From Nanobdellota archaeon (GTDB taxonomy: Archaea; Nanobdellota; Nanobdellia; Pacearchaeales; GW2011-AR1), in NCBI GenBank assembly GCA_018816335.1, contig JAHIVP010000018.1:1-39208 (forward strand): a DNA stretch of 39,208 nt, written 5' to 3'. The position numbers were made by a program, and so were the translations under genes. This document shows positions 1 to 8,277 of the stretch, in pieces. The notes beneath the pieces were generated by a model that had not been told where the DNA came from, did not search any database, and saw nothing but the letters and a program-made list of their open reading frames with translations. The first letter of the stretch is position 1. Each line of letters starts with the position of its first letter.

Positions 1-163
1 CCATCGCATCTTGAAATTGAAAATTTCAATCTCATTCAAAATCCATAAAAGATTTTGAAGATAATGGTATTGCATCTGGCTTGATTCAATCAAAAACTTT
101 AAAACCAAACTCTATCTATAATTATTAGGCCACCATCGCATAATGGTATTGCATCTGGCTTGA
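1..163. repeat. Direct repeat, one copy split by a 53-bp hairpin insert
   Basis: A 31-bp unit starting CCATCGCAT and continuing AATGGTATTGCATCTGGC occurs uninterrupted at 133-163. At 1-84 the same unit is cut after CCATCGCAT by 53 extra bases (10-62) and then resumes exactly. The insert contains two hairpins: TTGAAATT/AATTTCAA with a GAA loop (11-29) and TTCAAAATC/GATTTTGAA with a 7-nt loop (35-59). AT flanks both junctions, and the insert ends carry ATCTT/AAGAT. This reads as a filled and an empty insertion site side by side. No coding capacity was recognised. Confidence 0.75.
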
Positions 164-545
164 GATGAACCTTTTAGAAAAAGGTTCCCAAAAAATCTAC
201 AAGGAACCAGAGCCCTTCGGGGCATCCCCGTTCGATTCGGGGTGGTGGCGTTTTCTAAAGGATGTAATCCTTTACGACATCCTCGATGTCGAAATGACTT
301 CCGAATTCTGATTCTCGTTCGGGGAGCGTTTACACGAATTACAAATAATTAAAAATCAATGAGTGTGGGTGCAAGGAGGGGTGGTGGAGTTATAAATGAT
401 AAAAAACTCCAAATCCGCATTCTGCAGGATTTTCCGTAGAAAAATTTTATTAATTGAAAAATATTCTAGAAGTGTTAAGTTGGATATTAGAAAGGGAGAT
501 TAATAGATGAATAAAAAGGGGGGTGTTCTGATTTAGAGATTAATT
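164..545. repeat. Gene-free region with an array of five short hairpins
   Basis: No plausible gene is seen here. Perfect short stem-loops follow each other: 167-187 (9-bp stem GAACCTTTT, loop AGA), 212-223 (GCCC TTCG GGGC), 226-242 (CCCCG/CGGGG), 257-273 (AAAGGAT GTA ATCCTTT) and 275-291 (CGACAT/ATGTCG). GGGGTGGTGGC at 239-249 and GGGGTGGTGG at 378-387 are reverse complements of GCCACCACCCC at 22438-22448, so this is shared repeat material. From about 300 to 545 I see only AT-rich DNA and the 378-387 motif. Confidence 0.6.
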
Positions 546-2258
546 CTAACTATGATTTTTTTCAACAGAAGGATGTTCATGACCAATCTGTTTTCTTTTT
601 CTAAGAGTTTGAATTTGTTTTTCTCTTTCTTGTTTGTAATTTTCCCTATCAGTGTTTAGGGTTTCAATTAATTTTGCTGTATATTCTCCACCTAAAAAGT
701 GAGGCATAATAACATAGTCAGCTCCTTGTTTATAGAATTCAAAAGTATCATCAATATTATGAGATGTTAAAATTACAGTAGTTTTTTTACTTCTCTTTCT
801 TACTTTATCTAATAATAAAAGTCCTCCTTCAAGTTCAGGAATTGTGGAAATAATTAATTCTGCTGATGAGATGTTTAGATCTCTTAAAAATTCTGTGTCT
901 TCTGCATCTCCGTAAATGCAAGGAATTCCTTCTGATTTTAGATATTTAACAGTCTCAGGATTAAAATCAACTACTAGATATTTTTTTCTTAACTTTTTAA
1001 AAGATTTCAAAATAGAAAAACCAATTCTATTATATCCTAAAAGTAAAAGGTCAAATTCTTTTTTTGGAATTTTATCTTCTTTAGCATTTTTTCTTTCAAA
1101 GAATTTTAGAGGTTTTGATAAAATATTATATATCTGAGGAAGATAATCCATTAAATAAGTTGAAGATGCAATTGTTATTAATCCTGTTAAAACAATAATT
1201 GAAGATATTTCTGGAAGAATGTGTCCTAGTGTAACTCCTAAAGCCACAATAATAAATGAAAACTCAGAAATCTGTCCAAGAGAGATTGCTGAGAAAAAAC
1301 TTGTTCTTCTTTTATGACCTGCAATTCCCATAGAGATTAAAACAATAAATAACTTGAATAAGATTACAAAAATAGATAATATAATTGCAATTTGTAATAT
1401 ATTAGAGAGATTTGATAAATCTATTTGTAAACCTAATAAAATAAAGAATATAATTAAAAAGAAGTCTCTTAGAGGTTTTACTTTAGCTGATATCTCAGTA
1501 TGATAAGGAGATATTGCAAGAGACATTCCTGCTAATAGTGCCCCAATCTCCATACTAAATCCTAATTGGAAAAATAAAGATGCAAGTAAAAAACACCAAC
1601 CAATTGCAAATAAAAATAATAGTTCTTGGTTTTTAGCTATGAATTTTGTTATACTTGGTAGAACAAAAATACTTGCTAAGAATAATCCTAATATTGAAGC
1701 TCCTGCATAAATAATATTATTTGTGGGAATAGCTCCTCCTGTTCCTTGAGAAAAGTAAGAAAGTAAAATTAAAAGTGCAATAACTACTAAATCTTGAAGG
1801 ATTAAAATTCCTACTGTTATCTTTCCATAAAGAGAGTCTAGGTCTCTTTTATCTGAAAGGATTTTAGTGATAATAATTGTTGAAGAGAATGTTAAAGCAA
1901 AGCAGATATAAAGTGAAGGAAGTAATGCAAAGTTAAGAAGATAAAATGATAATGCAAATGAAGCAGCTGCTGTAAAAATTATTTGAATTGAACCAATAAT
2001 AAGAGAAGTAAATCCTACTTCTTTAATAACTCTGGGATTTAAGTGAAGTCCAACAATAAATAAAAGAAATGCAACCCCAAAATGAGAGAAGTTTAAAATG
2101 GTCTCAGATTCTCCTATTGCGCTTAGAAAAAAAGGACTTATTACAATTCCTGTTAAAATATACGCTATGATTAAGGGTTGTTTTAGGGCTCTCATAATAA
2201 AAGATATACCAAGAGCTATAACAATTATTAAACTTAAATAAATAAATGTATCTAACAT
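546..2258 (-). CDS. Kef-type monovalent cation/proton antiporter with TrkA-N domain
   Basis: An inner-membrane CPA2 antiporter, predicted to exchange K+ or Na+ for H+. The first ~390 residues are about a dozen hydrophobic helices typical of the Na+/H+ exchanger domain (GALLAGMSLAISPY and the nearby 'LLGLQIDL' segment are family-like). The C-terminal part begins FDLLLLGYNRIG, a Rossmann nucleotide-binding start of a TrkA-N/RCK domain with an acidic strand end (VVDFNPE). The tail is charged. The ORF track opens 33 nt upstream, but ATG at 2258 (MLDTFIYLSL) gives a normal N-terminus and is preceded on the minus strand by GAGAGGTG, a good Shine-Dalgarno. That site lies in a hairpin (2259-2282). 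Family is secure; the ion is not. Confidence 0.9.
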   Translation of the reverse strand: MLDTFIYLSLIIVIALGISFIMRALKQPLIIAYILTGIVISPFFLSAIGESETILNFSHFGVAFLLFIVGLHLNPRVIKEVGFTSLIIGSIQIIFTAAASFALSFYLLNFALLPSLYICFALTFSSTIIITKILSDKRDLDSLYGKITVGILILQDLVVIALLILLSYFSQGTGGAIPTNNIIYAGASILGLFLASIFVLPSITKFIAKNQELLFLFAIGWCFLLASLFFQLGFSMEIGALLAGMSLAISPYHTEISAKVKPLRDFFLIIFFILLGLQIDLSNLSNILQIAIILSIFVILFKLFIVLISMGIAGHKRRTSFFSAISLGQISEFSFIIVALGVTLGHILPEISSIIVLTGLITIASSTYLMDYLPQIYNILSKPLKFFERKNAKEDKIPKKEFDLLLLGYNRIGFSILKSFKKLRKKYLVVDFNPETVKYLKSEGIPCIYGDAEDTEFLRDLNISSAELIISTIPELEGGLLLLDKVRKRSKKTTVILTSHNIDDTFEFYKQGADYVIMPHFLGGEYTAKLIETLNTDRENYKQEREKQIQTLRKRKQIGHEHPSVEKNHS

Positions 2259-2282
2259 GCTAGACACCTCTCGGTTTCTAGC
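2259..2282 (-). promoter_or_regulatory. Hairpin at the antiporter start codon, enclosing its ribosome-binding site
   Basis: GCTAGA and TCTAGC pair, with an inner ACC/GGT step, directly abutting the ATG at 2258. On the antiporter mRNA the Shine-Dalgarno GAGAGGTG falls in the loop and inner stem. A sister hairpin with the same outer arms but a longer AACC/GGTT inner stem lies at 2497-2521. It may simply be a mobile hairpin module that landed in a leader, or may tune translation. Confidence 0.5.
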
Positions 2283-2557
2283 TGCTCCCAACCTCGCTCG
2301 TCAGTCATTTGTATCTCCTCGTGAGATTGCTCGTCGTGAAATCACTCGCCTCCAACGGTTCATCAGAAACTTTAGTTTCTGAGTGCCATCAAAATCTAAA
2401 AGATTTTGAGGTCTAGCTAACTTCCCTCTATGATTTGGAAAATCTTCGATTTTCATTTCTCTTTTATTATATATCATTTATCTAATTTTTATAGGTGCTA
2501 GACAACCTAAGGTTTTCTAGCGAACTTTCCTCTTTATTTAGTTAAATAGATTTTTAT
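2283..2557. repeat. Intergenic hairpin cluster
   Basis: This spacer carries perfect hairpins at 2313-2327 (ATCTC/GAGAT), 2363-2382 (TCAGAAAC/GTTTCTGA), 2389-2409 (TCAAAATCT AAA AGATTTTGA), 2438-2454 (GAAAATC TTC GATTTTC) and 2497-2521 (GCTAGA...TCTAGC with inner AACC/GGTT). The phrase TCTAGCTAACTTCCCTCT (2412-2429) recurs with three changes at 2516-2533 after a different hairpin. CTCGTGA and CTCGTCG phrases also recur, inverted, near 8461-8481. No gene is visible. Confidence 0.65.
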
Positions 2558-4021
2558 CTATTTAATTCTTATGGGACGCGTTTTATGATATTGTTTTATA
2601 GCGTCTTTAAGTTCTACTTTACTTTCTGAATAGATTGTTAATAGAGGTTGGTGTTTTTTCACTCTATCATCTAAAGTTTTATACAAATACATTCCTGCGT
2701 TTTTATCTCCTGGACATCCTGCAATTCTTGCTATGTTGTTAAGTTCTTTGATTTTTAGTTCATATATTTTTCCAGTAGAATTAGAGTTTATTGTTTTTTG
2801 GAATTTTGTTTTTTGGAATTTTTTATTTACATCTCCATTTTGAGCTTCTACAATTTGTTTAAATTTTTTAAAAGCTTTCCCAGAATCTAAGATAGTTTTT
2901 GCTAGTTCTTCACCTTTTCCTTTTTTAGCTTTTTTTGTTAGTTCTAATAAAAGTCCTGAAAGTTCTAATGCTCTTTTTTCTAATAAAGGAGGAGCGTCTT
3001 TTTCTCTTTTTAACACACTTAATACTTCTTGAATTTCTAAAGATGGGCCAATTGAATTTCCTAGAGGTTTTTCTGTTTTTTTAAGAAATGTTTCTAAATT
3101 AACTTTAAAATATTTAGCAATTTGTTTAAATTCTTTTGATAATCTTTCTGCTTGAGTTTTTGTTACTTTAGCGTTTTTTCCATAAGGAATATCAATTACA
3201 ATGTATTTTGAATTTACAGATAATTTTTTTGCTAAGATACTTGCTAATAATTGTGTTTCTGGATCTAAGTTTAGTAAACGTTCTACACGAATTAATTTGT
3301 CGTCGGCAGGAGCTAAGTTTAGTGAACCTCCCCAAACTAAGCAAGCATTGGTTTTTTTAATTATTTTTAACATTTCAGGAATAGAAAAATTGACTTGGCA
3401 AATTACTTCCATAGCATCTGCTGTTCCTGCTGCTGAGGTTATTGCTCGACTTGAAGTTTTTGGAATTATTAATCCTGCTGATGCACATATTGAAACTAAA
3501 ATGGGGGTTACTCTTCCTGGAACTCCTCCGATTGAATGTTTGTCTGCAATTATCCCTGAATGAAGAGGAAGAGTTTTTCCTGTAGATAAAATTGCTTTTA
3601 TCATTTTTATTGCTTCTTTTATAGATGTTTTTGATTTGTAAACTGCAGAAATAAAATATGCAATTTCAGATTCTGTTAAAGCATTATCAGAAATATCTTT
3701 CATTATTGTTTTTAGTTCAGTTTGGGAAAGAGTTTTTCCTTGCATTTTTTTTCTGATTAAAGAAATTGATTCTGGTTTTGGAGCTAGTTCAATATCAACA
3801 TATTTTGGGAATTTTTTATGAAGAACTTCTTTTGAAACTGCTATTTCATTCATCTTTGTTAAATTGCATGCTGTATCAACAACAGAAATTATTTGATTTT
3901 TTCCTCCTGTGATTTTTATTCTATCATCTACTTGGATTGATAATTTATCAGCAAGTTTTTCATCAATGATTGCTACTGGACGTCCTGCTGACCATTTCAA
4001 TGATTTGATTTTAAGTCTAAT
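2558..4021 (-). CDS. deoA: AMP phosphorylase (thymidine phosphorylase family), probable AUU start
   Basis: Archaeal AMP phosphorylase cleaves nucleoside 5'-monophosphates with phosphate to the free base and ribose-1,5-bisphosphate; it is cytosolic. Family signatures are DKHSIGGVPG, IPKTSSRAITSAAGTADAME and GGSLNLAPADD, with the archaeal N-terminal extension and the C-terminal IARIAGCPGDKNAGMYL segment. The ORF track starts at TTG 4000. Translating upstream in frame gives IRLKIKSLKWSAGRPV, a typical family N-terminus, beginning with ATT at 4021. A GAGG Shine-Dalgarno (4031-4034) sits 9 nt before that ATT. There is no in-frame ATG, GTG or TTG between the upstream stop and 4000. The usual partners (ribose-1,5-bisphosphate isomerase, form III RuBisCO) are not in the window. 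Confidence 0.88.
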   Translation of the reverse strand: MRLKIKSLKWSAGRPVAIIDEKLADKLSIQVDDRIKITGGKNQIISVVDTACNLTKMNEIAVSKEVLHKKFPKYVDIELAPKPESISLIRKKMQGKTLSQTELKTIMKDISDNALTESEIAYFISAVYKSKTSIKEAIKMIKAILSTGKTLPLHSGIIADKHSIGGVPGRVTPILVSICASAGLIIPKTSSRAITSAAGTADAMEVICQVNFSIPEMLKIIKKTNACLVWGGSLNLAPADDKLIRVERLLNLDPETQLLASILAKKLSVNSKYIVIDIPYGKNAKVTKTQAERLSKEFKQIAKYFKVNLETFLKKTEKPLGNSIGPSLEIQEVLSVLKREKDAPPLLEKRALELSGLLLELTKKAKKGKGEELAKTILDSGKAFKKFKQIVEAQNGDVNKKFQKTKFQKTINSNSTGKIYELKIKELNNIARIAGCPGDKNAGMYLYKTLDDRVKKHQPLLTIYSESKVELKDAIKQYHKTRPIRIK

Positions 4022-4074
4022 TTTTGTAAACCTCTTTTGTGATAATAGAATGAATAGTGTGTTTTTATATATTT

Positions 4075-5115
4075 TTATTTATACTTCTCTTTTTTTGTAA
4101 AACTGAATAAGGATACTTTTGATTGATATGACTCAATTACAATTATTAAATAAGATATTATCAAAGGCCCTATTATTAATCCTAAAATTCCAAAAGCCAT
4201 TAGTCCTCCAATCATTCCAACTAAAGTTATAGGAGTGTTTAGATTTGATCTATCTGCAACAAATTTTGGACGAATTATGTTGTCAATCCAGCTTATTATA
4301 ATTGAACCATATAGTATTAAACCAATACCAGCGAAGGTGTCACCTTGTATTAAAAAATAGATTGAAATTGGGACCCATATTAACCAAGCTCCGATAATTG
4401 GAATTATACCTGTTAGTATAGCTAAGAAAGTAAATAGTAAAGCGTTGGGAGCTCCAAATATAAACAAACCAACACCTGTCAAAACACCTTGAATAATTCC
4501 TACAATAATTTGTCCGTAAATAACTGCGTTTGTTATTCCTTTAAATTGGTCTGATAATTTTTTTTCTGCAGATACACTAAACGGAGAGATATTTTTAATA
4601 TAGTCAAATAGTTTAACTGAATCTCTCATTACAAAAAATAAAACAAACAAGAAAACACCAAGTTGAAAAGAAAAATTTGGGATGTCTATAATAAAATCTG
4701 AAAATCCTTTTGAAAAAGCTCCAACTATATTGGCTATAAAAGTATTAGTTACTGTAGATACTGTGCTTATAACTTCAGCAGAAGGATTGGGAAACATTGA
4801 TAGTATAAGACTTGAAATATCTGCACCTTGGAGAAATACATATGCATTGAATAATTGTTTTATTATAATTGGCAATAAAAACCATAAAGGAAGAATAACA
4901 ATCAGTAAGAACATTAAAACTACTAATAATGCAGAAAAATTTGGAGATTTAATTCTTCGTAGGAAAAAATTATATACTGGAAGAAATGAAAATCCTAAAA
5001 CCAATGCAAAAAAGATTGTTAGTAAAATAGGTCTAAGAATTAAAAAAGTTAGGATAATCAAGATTGCAATGAACCCATACATAGATACTTTTTTAAATGA
5101 TTCTTCAGTTATCAT
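4075..5115 (-). CDS. AI-2E family transporter (PerM/UPF0118 type permease)
   Basis: A polytopic membrane protein of 346 residues, normal for the family, with about eight hydrophobic helices. Family signatures are GIIPIIGAWLIWVPISIY near residue 240 and GGLMAFGILGLIIGPLII near the C-terminus. Members export small solutes or cations; the substrate cannot be read from sequence and the AI-2 label is historical. It lies 53 nt upstream of the AMP phosphorylase start on the same strand and may be co-transcribed. Its start faces the divergent gene at 5162. Confidence 0.85.
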   Translation of the reverse strand: MITEESFKKVSMYGFIAILIILTFLILRPILLTIFFALVLGFSFLPVYNFFLRRIKSPNFSALLVVLMFLLIVILPLWFLLPIIIKQLFNAYVFLQGADISSLILSMFPNPSAEVISTVSTVTNTFIANIVGAFSKGFSDFIIDIPNFSFQLGVFLFVLFFVMRDSVKLFDYIKNISPFSVSAEKKLSDQFKGITNAVIYGQIIVGIIQGVLTGVGLFIFGAPNALLFTFLAILTGIIPIIGAWLIWVPISIYFLIQGDTFAGIGLILYGSIIISWIDNIIRPKFVADRSNLNTPITLVGMIGGLMAFGILGLIIGPLIISYLIIVIESYQSKVSLFSFTKKEKYK

Positions 5116-5136
5116 ATTTTAATAGGGAGATGTATG

Positions 5137-5145
5137 TTTATAAAA
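5137..5145 (+). promoter_or_regulatory. TATA box for the 5162 gene
   Basis: TTTATAAAA lies 25 nt before the ATG at 5162, the spacing expected for a leaderless archaeal transcript. Confidence 0.5.
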
Positions 5146-5161
5146 TTTTGTTAAGATTCAA

Positions 5162-5872
5162 ATGAGTACTATAAAAAAAATATTTGATAAAGAAATAGAT
5201 GAAGAGGTTCACTCTGATTTTTTGAAGTTTGGTAGAGGAGAATATCCAGATAAGTATTTAGTGGAATGTAAAAAGCAAGCTTCGAAATGGGCAATAAAAA
5301 CTTCAGCAGAGTTTGCTAATTTTTTTGTTAGGAAGTGTCTTGAAAAAGTTTCAGAGAGTGTTATGATTAAAGGAATAATTGTTTCAACATTAGATATTGA
5401 GAAAGATTGTGATTTTGAATTTGAAGTTAAGAAAGCTATGGGTATTAGAAAGATTGTTGTTAATTCAGAGATTGGAAAAGATAAAATTTTGAATTTAATG
5501 GAAAAATATCCAAAAGTATTTTTTGCTTTGACATTTTCAACAGGGAATTGTGATTTGAAAATTAAGGCTAAAGCTCCTAAAAGTTCTAAACCTGGAAGTA
5601 AGACTAAAGATGGAGAGGGACCTAAGGCAGATTTTTGTAGTTTAAAGACAACAGATGTTAATCTTGTTAGAGAATTATTATTTGGAGTTGATTTTAATTC
5701 AGCTAAAGAAGTTAAAATTAATCATACTATTGTTATTGAGGATGTTATTTATCCTAAAGATGAATCCAATCCTGAAAAGGTAAGAGAGATGTCAAAGAGG
5801 AAGGGAAAAATTATTAGAAAGATTAATGTTGATGGAAGAGAGGAAATTAAGGAAGCAGAGTTTGAGGGTTAA
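5162..5872 (+). CDS. Conserved-looking hypothetical protein, function unknown
   Basis: 236 residues, soluble, without signal peptide or membrane helix. I do not recognise the family. The N-terminal 80 residues are charged and probably helical (SDFLKFGRGEYPDKYLVECKK). A middle alpha/beta section contains MGIRKIVVNSEIGKDKIL. A glycine/lysine-rich loop (PKSSKPGSKTKDGEGPKADF) precedes a strand-rich segment (KEVKINHTIVIEDVIYP), and the C-terminus is highly charged. A TATA box 25 nt upstream and codon use like its neighbours support a real gene. Its end overlaps leuA (convergent) by four bases. Confidence 0.75.
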   Translation: MSTIKKIFDKEIDEEVHSDFLKFGRGEYPDKYLVECKKQASKWAIKTSAEFANFFVRKCLEKVSESVMIKGIIVSTLDIEKDCDFEFEVKKAMGIRKIVVNSEIGKDKILNLMEKYPKVFFALTFSTGNCDLKIKAKAPKSSKPGSKTKDGEGPKADFCSLKTTDVNLVRELLFGVDFNSAKEVKINHTIVIEDVIYPKDESNPEKVREMSKRKGKIIRKINVDGREEIKEAEFEG

Positions 5873-7404
5873 TTTTTAAAATAATTTTCTATAAAATTTA
5901 TTCTATTTATTGCATCTATAAAGGCTTTGAAAGAAGAAGTTACAACATCATTATCTTGGGATTTTCCTACAACTTTCCAAGAGTTTTTTGAAATGGTTAT
6001 TTTTGTTATTCCTTTTGAATCTGAGCCTGGAGATTCTGAAGATACTTTGAAATCTTGTAATTCAATATTTTTTTGAATTAATTTTTTTATTGCTTTTATT
6101 CCTGCATCAACTTGACCGTTTCCAGAGGATGTTTCTGATTTTTCTCCATCTTGAGTTTTTATTTTTACTTCAACTTCATAATTTCCATTATTGTGGATTG
6201 GATGATAAGAAATAAATTCATGATGAATAGGAATTTCTGAATTATTTATTGAACTAATTATATCTGCGTCATCTACTTCTTTTAATTTATCTGATTTGTT
6301 AATAAAGTTTGTAGATGCTGTTTGAAATTGGTCTTCTGTTAAATTAATGTTTAAGGATTCGAATTTTGATTTCAATGCGTTTCTTCCTGAACGTGGACCA
6401 AAAGTGATGATTGATTTTACTCCATAATCTTCAGGGTTCATTGTTTCGTAGGTTTTCTTTTCTTGTTGAACTCCGTGTTGATGTATTCCTGCTTCGTGAG
6501 CAAAAGCATTTTTTCCTACTATTGCTTTGTTAGGTTGAGGATAAATTTTTGTTATCTTACTTAATAACTTACTTGACTCTCCGATAAGTTGAGTATTAAT
6601 ATTTGTTTTTCCAATATTTCTTTCTTTTAATATTGCTACAATTTCTTCCATCGAAGTGTTTCCTGCTCTTTCTCCAATTCCATTAATTGTGCATTCAATT
6701 TGTCGAGCTCCTGCTTTAAATGCTTCAATTGAAGTTGCTGTTCCCATTCCAAAATCATTATGATTGTGAACTGAGAATATTGCATCTAATCCTTTTTCTC
6801 TTATTTTTTCAATTACATATTTTACTTTTTCATAACACTCAGATGGAGTAAGCCAGCCTACTGTGTCTGGGAGATTAATTGTTGTTGCTCCTGCATTAAT
6901 TGCCTCGGTAACTACTTCTACAGTATAATCTTTATCTGTTCTTCCAAAATCTTCGCAAGAAAATTGAACATCGTCAACATATGTTTTTGCTTTTTTTATT
7001 GCTTTGACTGCTTGTTCAATTACCCATTCTTTTGTTTTTTTGAATTTTCCTTCAATATGAATTTGAGATGTTGCAATAAAAGTATGGATTCTTTTTTTAT
7101 GTGCTGGTTCAATTGCTTTTGCTGCTGCTTCTACATCTTCTTCAACTGCTCTTGCTAAAGAACAAATTATTGGGCCATCTGGAGTTCCTACTTCTTTTGC
7201 AATTTGATTGATTGATTCAAAATCTCCTGGTGAAGAAATTGCAAATCCTGCTTCAATTATGTCAACTCCTAATTTTGAAAGTTGTTTTGCTATTTGTAAT
7301 TTTTCTTCTGGTAACATATGAAAACCTGAAGATTGTTCTCCATCTCTTAAAGTTGTATCAAAGATTATTGCTCTTGGTATTTCATTATTTTCTTCTTGTT
7401 TCAT
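5869..7404 (-). CDS. leuA: 2-isopropylmalate synthase
   Basis: Predicted to condense acetyl-CoA with 2-oxoisovalerate, the first committed step of leucine synthesis, in the cytosol. The DRE-TIM metallolyase domain starts with DTTLRDGEQ, has HNHNDFGMGTA with the metal-binding histidines, and the NGIGERAGN signature. A C-terminal LeuA regulatory domain (about residues 375-511) contains SSGNGQVDAG. The ORF track opens at 7452, but that first ATG lies inside a TATA-like TATATAAATTT. ATG 7404 (MKQEENNE) is preferred because it leaves a normal N-terminus after the promoter. Citramalate or homocitrate synthase are close alternatives. No other leucine gene lies in the window. Confidence 0.85.
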   Translation of the reverse strand: MKQEENNEIPRAIIFDTTLRDGEQSSGFHMLPEEKLQIAKQLSKLGVDIIEAGFAISSPGDFESINQIAKEVGTPDGPIICSLARAVEEDVEAAAKAIEPAHKKRIHTFIATSQIHIEGKFKKTKEWVIEQAVKAIKKAKTYVDDVQFSCEDFGRTDKDYTVEVVTEAINAGATTINLPDTVGWLTPSECYEKVKYVIEKIREKGLDAIFSVHNHNDFGMGTATSIEAFKAGARQIECTINGIGERAGNTSMEEIVAILKERNIGKTNINTQLIGESSKLLSKITKIYPQPNKAIVGKNAFAHEAGIHQHGVQQEKKTYETMNPEDYGVKSIITFGPRSGRNALKSKFESLNINLTEDQFQTASTNFINKSDKLKEVDDADIISSINNSEIPIHHEFISYHPIHNNGNYEVEVKIKTQDGEKSETSSGNGQVDAGIKAIKKLIQKNIELQDFKVSSESPGSDSKGITKITISKNSWKVVGKSQDNDVVTSSFKAFIDAINRINFIENYFKN

Positions 7405-7491
7405 TTGTAGTATCTCTTTATTTGGGTTGGTAGTTTTTAAATTTATATACAATGCAGAAAACTATTTATACCACAAATCATTTATTATATA

Positions 7492-8277
7492 ATGGGAGAG
7501 ATTCAAGACAAAAAAAAATCTTCTGAGATTTGTGGAGCAATAATCGGAGATGGTTGGATACAATCTAATGAAAGAGGTTTCTTTCTTGCCGGGGATCCCT
7601 TAGAAGACAAAGATTATTATGATAATCATATCTCTAAAATTTTTAAAGATATTATCTCTCCTGTTAAACCTAAAGAATTTCCATATTGGAAAGTTTATGG
7701 GATTTCATTATATAAAAAAGAATTAATAAAAAAATTAATAAGTCTTGGTCTCCCAAAAGGTAAAAAAGTTAACTCTGCTTTTATTCCTAGATGGATAATG
7801 AAATCTAATAAAACTATTGTTAAGGCGTTTATTAGAGGTTTATTTGATACTGATGGATGTATATTTTTTCAAAAAGATTATACTAAATATGCAAAAGATT
7901 TTAATAAGAAATATCATACAAAAGCGAGAATAAGAATATCAAGCATATCTTTTAATTTAATAGATCAGATTTTTGAATTATTTAATAGATTAAACTATAG
8001 GGTTACTAAAAGAAAGATAAAAAGAGGATTTTCAAATAACCGTAATAATAATGATGTCTATATTTTAGAGATGAATGAGATAAAAGGTATTGACAGATTT
8101 TTTGTGGAATTACAACCTGGCAATCAAAAACATTTAACAAAGTATCGTGTCTGGAAGAAGTTTGGTTTTTGTCCACCCAATACTACTCTCAAACAAAGAA
8201 AGGAAATACTTAAAAATAAGATTAATCCTTATAGATTATATGCGGGGATGCCGGAGCGGTCAAACGGGACAGTTTGA
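7492..8277 (+). CDS. LAGLIDADG homing endonuclease-like protein, 3' end inside a tRNA gene
   Basis: A 261-residue protein with two LAGLIDADG-type motifs, ICGAIIGDGWI near residue 14 and FIRGLFDTDGCI near residue 113, each with the catalytic acidic residue. This is the architecture of a monomeric homing endonuclease or an RNA-splicing maturase relative. The ORF does not stop before the downstream tRNA: its last codons (AGMPERSNGTV) are the tRNA 5' exon, and the TGA stop at 8275-8277 lies at the predicted 5' splice region of the tRNA intron. A TATA-like TATTTATA about 29 nt upstream suggests its own promoter. It is free-standing, not inside a host protein. Whether it acts on the tRNA intron is inference. 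Confidence 0.82.
   Translation: MGEIQDKKKSSEICGAIIGDGWIQSNERGFFLAGDPLEDKDYYDNHISKIFKDIISPVKPKEFPYWKVYGISLYKKELIKKLISLGLPKGKKVNSAFIPRWIMKSNKTIVKAFIRGLFDTDGCIFFQKDYTKYAKDFNKKYHTKARIRISSISFNLIDQIFELFNRLNYRVTKRKIKRGFSNNRNNNDVYILEMNEIKGIDRFFVELQPGNQKHLTKYRVWKKFGFCPPNTTLKQRKEILKNKINPYRLYAGMPERSNGTV

Noticed and set aside
1-300. Possible CRISPR array from repeated hairpins and direct repeats
   Set aside because: Only two copies of one unit and no regular spacers; the hairpins all differ in sequence and no cas genes are present.
916-1137. Plus-strand ORF of 73 residues
   Set aside because: Antisense shadow of the Kef antiporter gene; no family-like sequence.
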